64,000 bases of DNA from JBBQXK01 sp038209775 (GCA_038209775.1 JBBQXK010000001.1:62001-126000); one strand, 5' to 3'. Positions 25,214 through 34,291 are shown, counted from the first letter of the stretch. The notes: a model not told the origin generated them from the letters alone. Program-made: numbers and translations.

Positions 25214-26122
25214 ATGAAGATCGGTACGCGCCATCTTCCGCTCAACGCCCTTCAGGGGTTCGAGGCGGTGGGTCGCCATCTCAACATGCGGCTGGCGGGG
25301 GATGAGCTGAACATCACCCAAAGTGGCATCAGCCATCAGGTACGGTCGCTGGAACGCGCGCTTGGCCAGCATCTGTTTGAGCCGAACCGCCGCCGGCTGG
25401 TCCTGACGCACGAAGGGCGGCGCCTTCTGGATACTGTGCGCGGGGCGCTGGATGCAATCTCGGCCACCGCCCTGCAGATGGGCGAGGATGCCTATTCCGC
25501 CAGCCTGTCCATTGCCGCCCCCTCTGCCTTCACCTCGCAGTGGCTGATCCCCCGGCTGCACCGCTTTCTGGAACTGTTTCCCGACCTGTCGCTGCACACG
25601 ACGGTGTTGCCCGCCGAGAACGATGGCCGGCTGCCCAAGGTCGATGTGGCCATCGTGTTCAATCAGGTGCGGTTTCCGGGGATGCGGGTGGAAACGCTGG
25701 TGCATCTGGACATGTTTCCGGTCTGCGCGCCGAAACTGTTTGCCGGCCCCGAGGTGATGGCCCCCGACCACCTGCGCAACGAAACCCTGATCCACGAGGA
25801 TGACGGCGCCATCTGGTCGCGCTGGTTCGCGGCCATCGGGGCAGACCAGATCGTCGGTCGCCGCCAGGTGCATGTGGCCAGCACGCAAGCCGCCCTTGAC
25901 CTTGCCCGCGCCGGGATCGGCTTTGCCATCAACGACCGCTTCATCGGCTGGCGCTATCTGGCCGAGGGCGCGCTGGTGCGCCCGTTCGGCGAACGGACCT
26001 TCAGCTTTGGCGAATATGTGCTGGTGACCCAGCCGCCTGATCGCCTGCCCCCGCCCGCGCAGGCCTTTACCGACTGGCTCCGGCGCGAAACCGCAACGAA
26101 CGGTCAGACGGCGCGGCGTTAG
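25214..26122 (+). CDS. LysR-family transcriptional regulator, GcvA-like
   Basis: A 302-residue regulator. The N-terminal winged helix-turn-helix (residues about 10-68) includes LNALQGFEAVGRHLNMRLAG and ITQSGISHQVRSLERALG. The rest is a periplasmic-binding-protein-like effector domain. The opening LPLNALQGFEAVGRH and the SGISHQV recognition helix are typical of the GcvA/DsdC subgroup. GGAGGT lies 7 bases before ATG 25214. Divergent placement next to the desaturase-isomerase-ABC operon makes it the likely local regulator, responding to the substrate or an intermediate. Confidence 0.92.
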   Translation: MKIGTRHLPLNALQGFEAVGRHLNMRLAGDELNITQSGISHQVRSLERALGQHLFEPNRRRLVLTHEGRRLLDTVRGALDAISATALQMGEDAYSASLSIAAPSAFTSQWLIPRLHRFLELFPDLSLHTTVLPAENDGRLPKVDVAIVFNQVRFPGMRVETLVHLDMFPVCAPKLFAGPEVMAPDHLRNETLIHEDDGAIWSRWFAAIGADQIVGRRQVHVASTQAALDLARAGIGFAINDRFIGWRYLAEGALVRPFGERTFSFGEYVLVTQPPDRLPPPAQAFTDWLRRETATNGQTARR

Positions 26123-26248
26123 GGCCGGGCCGCTGCGGCACGCACGATCCGCCAGCCGTCACCCTCTTTCTCAACAGGCAGACCTTACCGGCGGTCAGTG
26201 TCGTGCAGGATGACCAGCCGCCACGGATCGCCGCCGATCTGGGGGATT
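26123..26248 (-). pseudogene. Remnant of an unknown gene truncated by a MITE-like element
   Basis: Minus-strand translation from the element boundary at 26248 gives PQIGGDPWRLVILHDTDRR, a stop, then GLPVEKEGDGWRIVRAAA, reading like the C-terminal 40 residues of a protein with one nonsense change. The family is not recognised. The upstream part is missing; the 84-bp inverted-repeat element begins exactly where the similarity-like reading would continue. Confidence that this is a gene remnant is modest. Confidence 0.35.
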
Positions 26249-26332
26249 GGACAAAACATGGGGGTCGTCGTCGTTCCTGGCGCCTGTGCTAGGGTAAGTT
26301 CTTTGGGAGGGGCTGCCCCCCATGCTTTGTCC
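26249..26332. mobile_element. 84-bp MITE-like element with 16-bp terminal inverted repeats
   Basis: The left end GGACAAAACATGGGGG (26249-26264) and the right end CCCCCATGCTTTGTCC (26317-26332) are inverted repeats with a single mismatch. The interior holds a TCGTCGTCGTT motif and no coding capacity. The left end plus TCGTCGTCGTT also occurs at 19260-19286. No target duplication is evident. It may be a miniature derivative of an IS that was once complete. Confidence 0.65.
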
Positions 26333-26570
26333 ACTCGCATTTTCAACTGGAATTTGCGGGGCCGGTCTTGGGCCTCATCTTCAGGCACCCGTTCATGGTT
26401 CCGTAAGAGGCGTGGCAGCCGACGCCTTCAACGCGCCCGAATCGCGCCATGATTGAGCGGCGCAGCTTCGCGGTTTCTCCAAACTTCGACCATGTTTCGC
26501 ATCTAGGTCTGGCTGGAGTTCAATTTGCCTGACCGCTGTCCGGTCCGGGCCCCAGCAAGTGGAAACGATC

Positions 26571-29500
26571 ATGGCTGTAGTCAACGGGACGTCCGGAAAC
26601 GATACACTGCTGGCCGGTACGGCCAGCGCCGACACAATCTCGGGGCTGGCTGGCAACGATTCGCTTTCCGGACTGGGGGGCGTCGACGTCCTGTTTGGCG
26701 GCAACGGCAACGATACACTGAACGGCGGGGCCGGGGCGGACGTTCTGGACGGTGGCGTGGGGACGGATACGGCGGACTATGCGCTGTCGACAGCCGGTGT
26801 CACGGTCGCCATGGGGGGTGCTGTGGGCGTCGGCGGTGACGCGGCGGGCGACACGCTGACCGGCATCGAGATCATCATCGGATCGGGTCTGAATGACTCG
26901 CTGACCGGGGACATCAACGCCAACAGCCTGTTTGGCGGTATCGGCAATGACACGCTGATCGGACTTGGCGGCGCCGACACGCTGGATGGCGGTGCGGGCA
27001 TTGATACCGTCAGCTATGCCGCCTCGACGGCTGGCGTCACCATCACCATCGGCGGTGCGGCAGGGGTCGGCGGCGACGCGGCGGGGGATGTCCTGACCGG
27101 TATCGAGATCGTCATCGGTTCGGGCCTGAACGATGCGCTGACCGGAGACGTGAACGCGAACGGACTTTTTGGTGGGGCTGGCAATGACACGCTGATCGGG
27201 CTTGGCGGCGCCGACACGCTGGATGGCGGTGCGGGCATTGATACCGTCAGCTATGCCGCCTCGACGGCTGGCGTCACCATTACCATCGGCGGCGCGGCAG
27301 GGGTCGGCGGCGACGCGGCGGGGGATGTCCTGACCGGTATCGAAAACGTCATCGGGTCGGGTCTGAACGATGCGCTGACCGGAGATGTGAACGCGAACAG
27401 CCTGTCCGGCGGCGTCGGCAACGATACGCTGATCGGGCTTGGCGGGGCTGACACGCTGGACGGCGGCGCGGGGACGGACACGGTCAGCTATGCGGCCTCG
27501 ACCGCAGGTGTCACCATCACCATCGGCGGCGGCGCAGGTGTGGGCGGCGACGCGGCGGGGGATGTCCTGACCGGTATCGAAAACGTCATCGGTTCGGGCC
27601 TGAATGACGCGCTGACCGGCGATGCGGCGGCGAACGCGCTGTCCGGCGGCCTTGGCAATGACACGCTGGCAGGCGGAGCCGGGGCGGACACGCTGGACGG
27701 TGGTGCCGGGTCGGACACGGTCAGCTATGCGACGTCAGCTGCAAGCGTGGTGATCAATCTGTCGCTGTCAACTGCCAGCGGCGGCGATGCGGCCGGTGAT
27801 ATCCTGACCGGGATCGAGAATGTCATCGGCACGGGCCTTGAGGACACGCTGGTCGGCGATACCGGGGCGAACGTGCTGACCGGGGGGGCCGGGGCGGACC
27901 TGATCGATGGCGGCGACGGCATCGACACGGCCGATTACAGCAATGCCGGGGCGGCTGTGAGTGTCGATCTGGAACAAGGCATCGGGTTCGCGGGCGACGC
28001 GTTTCTGGACAGCCTGATCAACATCGAAAACCTTTCCGGGTCAGCGTTCAACGACACGCTGAGCGGCGACAACCTTGCCAACGTGCTGAGCGGCGGCGGC
28101 GGCAATGACCTGCTGGATGGCGATGCGGGAAATGACACCGTCTTTGGCGGTGCTGGCGACGACACCCTGTTCGGCACCAGCGGTACCGATCTGCTGGATG
28201 GTGGGGAAGGGAACGACACCTTCGTCATTTCCGTCACAACGACCGTTGTTGCGGAAATTGCGGCTGGTGGTACGGACCTTGTCCAGTCGTCGGTGAACTA
28301 TACGATCGGCGACAACATCGAAAACCTGACCCTGACGGGCGGGATCGACATCTCTGGCACGGGCAATGCGCTGAACAACGTCATCACCGGAAACTCCGGC
28401 TCCAGCGGGTCGCTGTCGGAGAATGGCCACAATGCCCTGAACGGTATGGCGGGCGACGATACCCTGATCGGGGCCGGCGGCAACGACACGCTGAACGGCG
28501 GCACGGGCAATGACAGCATGTTGGGCGGCATCGGCAACGACAGCTTTTTCGTCGACTCGTTGCTGGATGTGGTGGTGGAACTGGCGGATGAAGGCAACGA
28601 CATCGTGCGGTCTGCGGTGACATGGACCCTGGGCGCCAATCTTGAAGACCTGGCGCTTCTGGGCACCGTGAACATCAACGGCACGGGCAACACGGACGAC
28701 AACGTGCTGATCGGCAACACTGGCGCAAACCTGCTGACCGGCCTTGGCGGTGCGGACGGCCTGTTTGGCGGTGACGGCAACGATACCCTGAACGGGGGCG
28801 CTGACATTGACACGATGAACGGCGGCAACGGCGACGATCTGTACATCGTCGACAATGCGGCGGACCGTGTGTTGGAAACGTCAACCGGTGGGTTCGACCG
28901 GGTCGAAAGCTCGGTCACCTACAGCCTTGCCTCGAACGTCGAGAGCCTGACCCTGACGGGTAACGCGGCGATCAACGGCACTGGCAACACCGGAGACAAC
29001 ACCCTGACCGGGAACAATGCAGCCAACCTGCTTGTCGACGGCTTTGGCAACGACACGCTGTTTGGCGGCGGTGGCAACGACACGCTGGATGGTGGTACGG
29101 GCACGGATTCGCTGGTGGGCGGGATCGGCGATGACACCTATATGGTCGATCTGATCACCGACATCATCGTTGAAGACGCATCTTCCGGGACCGACCTCGT
29201 GCAGAGCCTTGTCGCCTGGACATTGGGGGCGAACCTTGAAAACCTGACGCTGATCGGTTCCAGCGGTGTCTCGGGCACAGGCAACACGCTGAACAACATC
29301 ATCACCGGCAATGCGCGGGCGAACCTTTTGTCCGGTATGGATGGTAACGACACGCTGAACGGCGGCGACGGCGCGGATACGCTGGACGGTGGCATCGGGG
29401 CCGACAGCATGGCTGGCGGTGCCGACAACGACACCTATTACGTCGACAATGCGGGCGACACGATCCTGGAGCTTGCCGAAGGCGGAACCGACACCGTTCT

Positions 29501-31505
29501 GTCCGTGTTAAGCCATACCCTGACCGCACAGGTTGAAAACCTGACGCTGACCGGGACGGCAAACGTCAACGGGACGGGTTCGGGCGACGCGAATGTTGTG
29601 ACCGGCAATATCGGCGACAACCAGTTGTTCGGTCTTGGCGGCATCGACACCCTGTTCGGTGGCGACGGAGCCGACACGCTGGATGGCGGGGTCGGCGCGG
29701 ATTCGATGAACGGCGGGCGCGGCAACGACTTGTACGTCGTGGATGACGCAGGCGACATCGTGGTCGAAACCTCGACCGGCGGGGTCGACCGGGTTGATGC
29801 CTCGATTACCCACACACTAGCGCTGTACATCGAGAACCTGACCCTTACCGGCGCTGCCGCGATCGACGGCACCGGCAACACACTGAGCAACGTCATTACG
29901 GGCAACAGCGGCGCCAACCTGCTTGTGGGCAATCTGGGCAACGACACCCTGTTCGGTGGCGACGGCGACGACACGCTGAATGGCGGCGCGGGGAACGATG
30001 CGCTGACCGGCGGAAGCGGCAGCGATACCTATGTTGTCGACAAGGCGACCGATGTGATCACCGAGGGTCTGAATGCCGGCAGTGATACGGTGCAAAGCAT
30101 CGTCGACTGGACGCTGGGTGCGAACCTTGAGAACCTGACGCTGCTGGGCATCGGCACGATTGACGGGATCGGCAATGAGCTGGCCAACGTGCTGACCGGC
30201 AATACCAAGGCGAACCTGCTGTCCGGTCTGGATGGCAATGACACCCTGTATGGCGGCGCCGGCGCGGATACGCTGGACGGCGGCACCGGGGCCGACAGCA
30301 TGATCGGCGGCACCGGCAATGACAGCTACATTGTCGACAACCCGGGCGATATCGTCCTCGAGGGTGTCGGCGGCGGCGTCGATACGGTGCAGACGGCGGG
30401 CACCTATGTCCTGTTGGCCGAGGTCGAGAACCTGATGCTGACCGGGACGGCGGCGGTGAACGGCACCGGCACCGATGGCATCAACGTGCTGACCGGCAAC
30501 GGCGGCGCCAACATGCTGTTCGGGCTTGGCGGCAACGACACCCTGTTCGGCGGTGAAGGCAACGATACCCTGGATGGCGGCACGGGCGCGGATTCGATGG
30601 TGGGCGGCATCGGCGACGATGTGTTTGGTGTCGACAACGTCGCTGACAAGACGTCGGAATCGTCGGGTGGCGGGACCGACCTTGTCTATGCAAGCCTGAC
30701 CTGGACGCTTGCCAGCAACATCGAGAATCTGACGCTGATTGGTGGTGACGCGATCAATGGCAACGGCAACACGGTTGCCAACGTCATCACCGGCAACGTT
30801 GCTGCAAACGTTCTGACGGGCAACTCGGGCAACGACACGCTGTTCGGCGGTGACGGCAACGATACGCTGGACGGTGGTTCGGGGTCGGATTCGGCGGCGG
30901 GTGGGATGGGCGACGATACGTACTTCGTCGATCTGATCACTGACCTGTTGTTCGAAGAAGCCTCCCAAGGGACCGACCTGGTGCAAAGCGGTGTCAACTG
31001 GACCTTGGGCGCGAACTTTGAAAACCTGATCCTGACCGGGTTCAGCGGCAGCTCGGGCACCGGCAATTCGCAGGCCAACGTCATCACCGGCAACACGCGG
31101 GCCAACCTTCTGTCCGGGCTTGAAGGCGACGACGCGCTGAACGGCGGATCGGGTAACGATACGCTGAACGGCGGCGCGGGCAACGACCTGCTGACCGGTG
31201 GCGCGGGGGCTGATGCCTTTGTGTTCAACGGCCCGGGCGGCGGAATCGACACGATCACCGATTTCAATGGTCTGAACGGTGTGGCGCGGGTCGGCGACAG
31301 CCTGCGCTTTGAGGGGGTGCTGACCGGCACGTTCACCTACATCGGCGCGGATGCGTTCACCGGGTCCAACAACAGCCAGGCAAGGGTCGATGGCGGCAAC
31401 GTGGTGGTCGACACCGATGGCAACGGCACGGCAGATATCACGATTGCCCTGACCGGCCTGTCGAGCGCGTTGCAGATCGTGGCAACAGACTTTGTGTTCG
31501 TCTGA
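26571..31505 (+). CDS. Giant RTX calcium-binding repeat protein, 1644 aa
   Basis: A secreted repeat protein with no N-terminal signal peptide. It starts MAVVNGTSGNDTLLAG at ATG 26571 (GTG 26559 is also possible). Residues about 65-470 hold five roughly 79-81 residue units built on DTVSYAASTAGVTITIGG plus GDVLTGIENVIGSGLNDAL. From about 540 to 1530 there are about ten units of about 100 residues combining RTX nonapeptides (GGDGNDTLDGG), a DxYxVD segment and a NLTLTGxxxINGTGN segment. The C-terminus (DTITDFNGLNGVARVGDSL and final DFVFV) is the serralysin-like type I secretion region. No protease or lipase domain is visible. Surface layer, adhesion or biofilm roles are possible. No exporter is in the window. 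Confidence 0.88.
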   Translation: MAVVNGTSGNDTLLAGTASADTISGLAGNDSLSGLGGVDVLFGGNGNDTLNGGAGADVLDGGVGTDTADYALSTAGVTVAMGGAVGVGGDAAGDTLTGIEIIIGSGLNDSLTGDINANSLFGGIGNDTLIGLGGADTLDGGAGIDTVSYAASTAGVTITIGGAAGVGGDAAGDVLTGIEIVIGSGLNDALTGDVNANGLFGGAGNDTLIGLGGADTLDGGAGIDTVSYAASTAGVTITIGGAAGVGGDAAGDVLTGIENVIGSGLNDALTGDVNANSLSGGVGNDTLIGLGGADTLDGGAGTDTVSYAASTAGVTITIGGGAGVGGDAAGDVLTGIENVIGSGLNDALTGDAAANALSGGLGNDTLAGGAGADTLDGGAGSDTVSYATSAASVVINLSLSTASGGDAAGDILTGIENVIGTGLEDTLVGDTGANVLTGGAGADLIDGGDGIDTADYSNAGAAVSVDLEQGIGFAGDAFLDSLINIENLSGSAFNDTLSGDNLANVLSGGGGNDLLDGDAGNDTVFGGAGDDTLFGTSGTDLLDGGEGNDTFVISVTTTVVAEIAAGGTDLVQSSVNYTIGDNIENLTLTGGIDISGTGNALNNVITGNSGSSGSLSENGHNALNGMAGDDTLIGAGGNDTLNGGTGNDSMLGGIGNDSFFVDSLLDVVVELADEGNDIVRSAVTWTLGANLEDLALLGTVNINGTGNTDDNVLIGNTGANLLTGLGGADGLFGGDGNDTLNGGADIDTMNGGNGDDLYIVDNAADRVLETSTGGFDRVESSVTYSLASNVESLTLTGNAAINGTGNTGDNTLTGNNAANLLVDGFGNDTLFGGGGNDTLDGGTGTDSLVGGIGDDTYMVDLITDIIVEDASSGTDLVQSLVAWTLGANLENLTLIGSSGVSGTGNTLNNIITGNARANLLSGMDGNDTLNGGDGADTLDGGIGADSMAGGADNDTYYVDNAGDTILELAEGGTDTVLSVLSHTLTAQVENLTLTGTANVNGTGSGDANVVTGNIGDNQLFGLGGIDTLFGGDGADTLDGGVGADSMNGGRGNDLYVVDDAGDIVVETSTGGVDRVDASITHTLALYIENLTLTGAAAIDGTGNTLSNVITGNSGANLLVGNLGNDTLFGGDGDDTLNGGAGNDALTGGSGSDTYVVDKATDVITEGLNAGSDTVQSIVDWTLGANLENLTLLGIGTIDGIGNELANVLTGNTKANLLSGLDGNDTLYGGAGADTLDGGTGADSMIGGTGNDSYIVDNPGDIVLEGVGGGVDTVQTAGTYVLLAEVENLMLTGTAAVNGTGTDGINVLTGNGGANMLFGLGGNDTLFGGEGNDTLDGGTGADSMVGGIGDDVFGVDNVADKTSESSGGGTDLVYASLTWTLASNIENLTLIGGDAINGNGNTVANVITGNVAANVLTGNSGNDTLFGGDGNDTLDGGSGSDSAAGGMGDDTYFVDLITDLLFEEASQGTDLVQSGVNWTLGANFENLILTGFSGSSGTGNSQANVITGNTRANLLSGLEGDDALNGGSGNDTLNGGAGNDLLTGGAGADAFVFNGPGGGIDTITDFNGLNGVARVGDSLRFEGVLTGTFTYIGADAFTGSNNSQARVDGGNVVVDTDGNGTADITIALTGLSSALQIVATDFVFV
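26765..27960 (+). repeat. Tandem 237-243 bp DNA repeats inside the RTX gene
   Basis: Five consecutive units start near 26765, 27002, 27239, 27482 and 27719. Units two and three are nearly identical over their length; for instance 26963-27042 matches 27200-27279 with almost no change. Identity at synonymous sites points to recent duplication or ongoing gene conversion, so copy number may vary between strains. Confidence 0.8.
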
Positions 31506-31520
31506 TCGGATGTGAAAGAT

Positions 31521-31548
31521 CGCAGTGCCCCGGTGACGGGGCACTGCG
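31521..31548 (+). terminator. Strong stem-loop after the giant RTX gene
   Basis: An 11-bp perfect stem, CGCAGTGCCCC at 31521-31531 with its complement at 31538-31548, and a 6-base loop. It begins 16 bases after the RTX stop codon. No T-run follows, so it may act with Rho or protect the 3' end. Confidence 0.6.
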
Positions 31549-31559
31549 TCCGGCCATTG

Positions 31560-32425
31560 GCTGTTGGCCGGTTCCCGCAGCTTTTCGCGCAACGTGAAGT
31601 ACCACAGTCCCGCCGCCAGCGCCTTTTGCCCGGCCCGTTGGCCAAAGGGCAGGCGGATGTGGCGGATCTGGGCGAAGGTGTCGAACTCTGCCAAGTGCCC
31701 GGTGATGGCTGCCGCCATGATCTCGGCTACGGTGAGGCAGGTGGCGATGCCCTGGCCGGAACAGCCCTCGGCCTGGAACAGGTTCCGCCCGATCCGGCAC
31801 GAGGTGCGGGATGCGGTTGATGATGGCGCCGTCCTGTCCGAACCATTCATAATCGATGGCGACGCCTTTCAGGCGCGAAGAGGTCGCCTCGATGGACGGG
31901 CGCAAGGTGCGGTCGCCGCCGGTCACGTTCGCGCCCGAGCAACTGGTGCCGCCGCCGAAGATCAGCCGCCGGTCGGCAGTCAGGCGGTGATAATCCAGCA
32001 CGAACAGGTTGTCATGAATCGCCATATTCTGAGGGTTGATGGCGCTTGCGGTCGCGTCGCGGAGGGGGCCCGTGGCGGTTATACCCAGGCTGACGAGGAG
32101 CCGGGCACAGCGCCTGCGGCCCCGGCCACGGCGGTGACAGGCATGGCCCACCAGCAGCACGGCGCTGGCCGTGACAGTTCCGGTAGCGGTTTTCGCCACC
32201 GGATGCGGGGCGTCGATGTTCCGTACGCGTGCATCCTCAAAGATGCGAACCCCGAGCGACGCCGCCGCCTGCGCCTCGCCCCGCATCAGGTTCAGCGAAT
32301 GCAGGTGGCATGTTGCGGCGGTTGATCAGGCCGCCCAGCTATTGCGGGCTTTCGACCACACCCGGCATGGCGGCTGCATCGACCCATTCGACATCCGCGC
32401 CCAAGCTGCCCCCAGCCGAGGCCCT
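31560..32425 (-). pseudogene. Degenerate FAD-dependent oxidoreductase (PuuB-like)
   Basis: Minus-strand pieces follow the order of gamma-glutamylputrescine oxidase-type (DAO) enzymes in different frames. They are ADVEWVDAAAMPGVVESP, a TAG at 32339-32341 where the family has Tyr, SLNLMRGEAQAAASLGVRIF, then NLFVLDYHRLTADRRLIFGG and IINRIPHLVP. A frameshift follows, then EGCSGQGIATCLTVAEIMAA, EFDTFAQIRHIRLPFG and GLWYFTLREKLREP. The N-terminal FAD-binding Rossmann part is missing, because the phytanoyl-CoA dioxygenase-like gene begins there. At least one nonsense change and two frameshifts show the gene is dead. Confidence 0.8.
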
Positions 32426-33206
32426 ACCCCCGCAGCACCGGAAACCAATCCTCGCGCAGCCGCGCGCCTGCCCGCATCCCATGCCCCGGATAGGGCGGCG
32501 ATGTCCGCCCCGGCCGGTCCACCACGCGGGCATCCTCGCCCACCAACCGCAAGGAAAACGCCCGGCGCCGGGTGCCCGCCGCGTTGCCGCGGGCGCCGTG
32601 CAGGGTGCGGAAATGGAAGGCCACGGCGTCACCGGGTTCCATCTCCCATTCCAGCACGCGCATCCCCTCGGCATCGGGGTCGGGCACGGGCATGTAGCGG
32701 TCAGGGTCGGGATAGAACGCCGTCTCGGCCATCCAGCGCGTCGGCAGCACCTCGCGCGGCCAGAGGTGCGACCCTGCGACACAGCGCAACGACGCCTCGC
32801 GCACCGGGTCGACGGGCGACCAGAAACTGACGGTCTGGCGGCCTTCGACAAAGTAATAGGGGCCGTCCTGATGCCATGGCGTTGGTTTGGCGGTGCCGGG
32901 TTCCTTGACCAGCACATGGTCGTGGAACATCTGCACCCTGTCCGATGCCATCAGCCGCCCGGCAACCGCCGCCACATCGCTTTCACGGATGACCGTTTCG
33001 AATTCGGCGATGCGGTCCCAGTTGCAATAGTCGTCAAAGAACCGCCCCGCCTCGCCCGGTTTCAGGTTTTCCGACGCATAGGGTCCGGGTTCCGCCATGT
33101 TCCGCGCGATGCCTGCGGCAATCACATCGACCCAGTCGCGCCACAACCCGCGGATCAGCACCGCCCCGTCGCGGGCATAGGCCGCCACATCGTCATCGCG
33201 CACCAT
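32424..33206 (-). CDS. Phytanoyl-CoA dioxygenase (PhyH) family protein
   Basis: A 260-residue Fe(II)/2-oxoglutarate dioxygenase-like protein. The facial triad appears as His-x-Asp in WHQDGPYYF near residue 117 and the distal His in FHFRTLHGARGN near 199, with the 2-oxoglutarate-binding Arg in RRRAFSLRLVG. The substrate is unknown; bacterial members hydroxylate small molecules such as ectoine, phosphonates or carnitine-like compounds. The stop overlaps the end of the dead PuuB-like gene by two bases, so the junction may be a deletion point. The start is ATG 33206; divergent from the cytochrome gene. Confidence 0.85.
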   Translation of the reverse strand: MVRDDDVAAYARDGAVLIRGLWRDWVDVIAAGIARNMAEPGPYASENLKPGEAGRFFDDYCNWDRIAEFETVIRESDVAAVAGRLMASDRVQMFHDHVLVKEPGTAKPTPWHQDGPYYFVEGRQTVSFWSPVDPVREASLRCVAGSHLWPREVLPTRWMAETAFYPDPDRYMPVPDPDAEGMRVLEWEMEPGDAVAFHFRTLHGARGNAAGTRRRAFSLRLVGEDARVVDRPGRTSPPYPGHGMRAGARLREDWFPVLRG

Positions 33207-33359
33207 GCTGCGTCTCCTTTGCGCCAGAATGCCCGCGCCCGGTCAGCATGCCAACCCCGATCCCGCAACGGCACCTTTCCGCCGCGCCAACCGGGGGTTG
33301 TCTTGCGCGGGTCATGCGGGCAACGCAGACTGGCCCGGCAGGCGGACAGGAGGCATCAC

Positions 33360-34247
33360 ATGCGCATCGGGCGGATCATCCTGGGGCTTCTGGTCATCGG
33401 TGCGGCGGCGGGGTGGTACCTGACAGCACCCGCCCCCCTGTCGGATGCCGATGTCTCGGGGGTGACGGGGGATGCCGCGCGCGGGGCGCTGGTGTTCCAC
33501 GCGGCCGGCTGCGCATCGTGCCACATGGCCGACAAGGCCACGGGCGATGCGCAACTGGTGCTGTCGGGCGGGCAGCGCTTTGCCACCGCCTTTGGCACCT
33601 TCGTGGCCCCCAACATCTCGCCCGACGCCACACATGGCATCGGCGGCTGGACCCTTGCGCAGTTTGCCAGTGCCGTGCAGCGCGGCGTGTCGCCCGAGGG
33701 GCAGCACCTTTACCCCGCGTTCCCATACACCGCCTATGCCCGCGCCACATTGCAGGACGTGTCCGACCTCAAGGCCTATATCGACACTCTGCCCGCCTCA
33801 CCCATACCCAGCCAGCCGCACGAGGTAGGGTTCCCCTTCAACATCCGCGCCACCCTTGGCGGGTGGAAGCTCCTGTTCGCGGGGGGGGATTGGGCGGTGC
33901 CGGGCAACCTGACCCCGACCGAGGCGCGCGGGCGCTATCTGGCCGAGGCGCTGGCCCATTGCGGCGAATGCCACACGCCAAGGAACGCCTTGGGGGGCCT
34001 TGACCGGGCGCGCTGGCTCGGCGGGGCACCAAATCCGTCGGGACAGGGGACGATCCCCAATATCACACCGGGCAAGCTGGCATGGTCCGAGGCGGAAATC
34101 CTTGAGTATCTGACGACCGGATTTACCCCCGAGTACGACGTGGTCGGCGGCGAGATGGTGCATGTCGTCGAGAACCTTGCGCGCCTGCCGGCCGGTGACC
34201 GTCAGGCCATTGCGGCCTATCTGAAACGGGTGGCGGCGGTCGAATAG
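33360..34247 (+). CDS. Diheme c-type cytochrome, membrane-anchored
   Basis: A 295-residue protein with an N-terminal membrane anchor or uncleaved signal (IGRIILGLLVIGAAAGWYL). Two heme-binding motifs, CASCH near residue 51 and CGECH near residue 204, each sit in a cytochrome c fold, with probable Met ligands downstream. It resembles the cytochrome subunits of periplasmic alcohol, gluconate or sorbitol dehydrogenases, passing electrons to the respiratory chain. No dehydrogenase partner is adjacent. AGGAGG lies 8 bases before ATG 33360. Maturation would need the Ccm system, of which ccmE is 1.2 kb away. Confidence 0.9.
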   Translation: MRIGRIILGLLVIGAAAGWYLTAPAPLSDADVSGVTGDAARGALVFHAAGCASCHMADKATGDAQLVLSGGQRFATAFGTFVAPNISPDATHGIGGWTLAQFASAVQRGVSPEGQHLYPAFPYTAYARATLQDVSDLKAYIDTLPASPIPSQPHEVGFPFNIRATLGGWKLLFAGGDWAVPGNLTPTEARGRYLAEALAHCGECHTPRNALGGLDRARWLGGAPNPSGQGTIPNITPGKLAWSEAEILEYLTTGFTPEYDVVGGEMVHVVENLARLPAGDRQAIAAYLKRVAAVE

Positions 34248-34291
34248 GGCGGGGCAAACCGCGCCCTATCGCCACGGCGGCGCGCACCCTG

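Noticed and set aside
26765..27960. Regular repeats that could suggest a CRISPR array
   Set aside because: The units are 237-243 bases, lie in frame inside an RTX gene and have no short repeat-spacer alternation or cas genes.
29817..31850. Very long open frame (677 codons) on the minus strand opposite the giant RTX gene
   Set aside because: It mirrors the repeats of the plus-strand gene, which explains its length and composition; the RTX reading has a complete domain structure. Only the part beyond 31560 carries real similarity, to the PuuB-like pseudogene.
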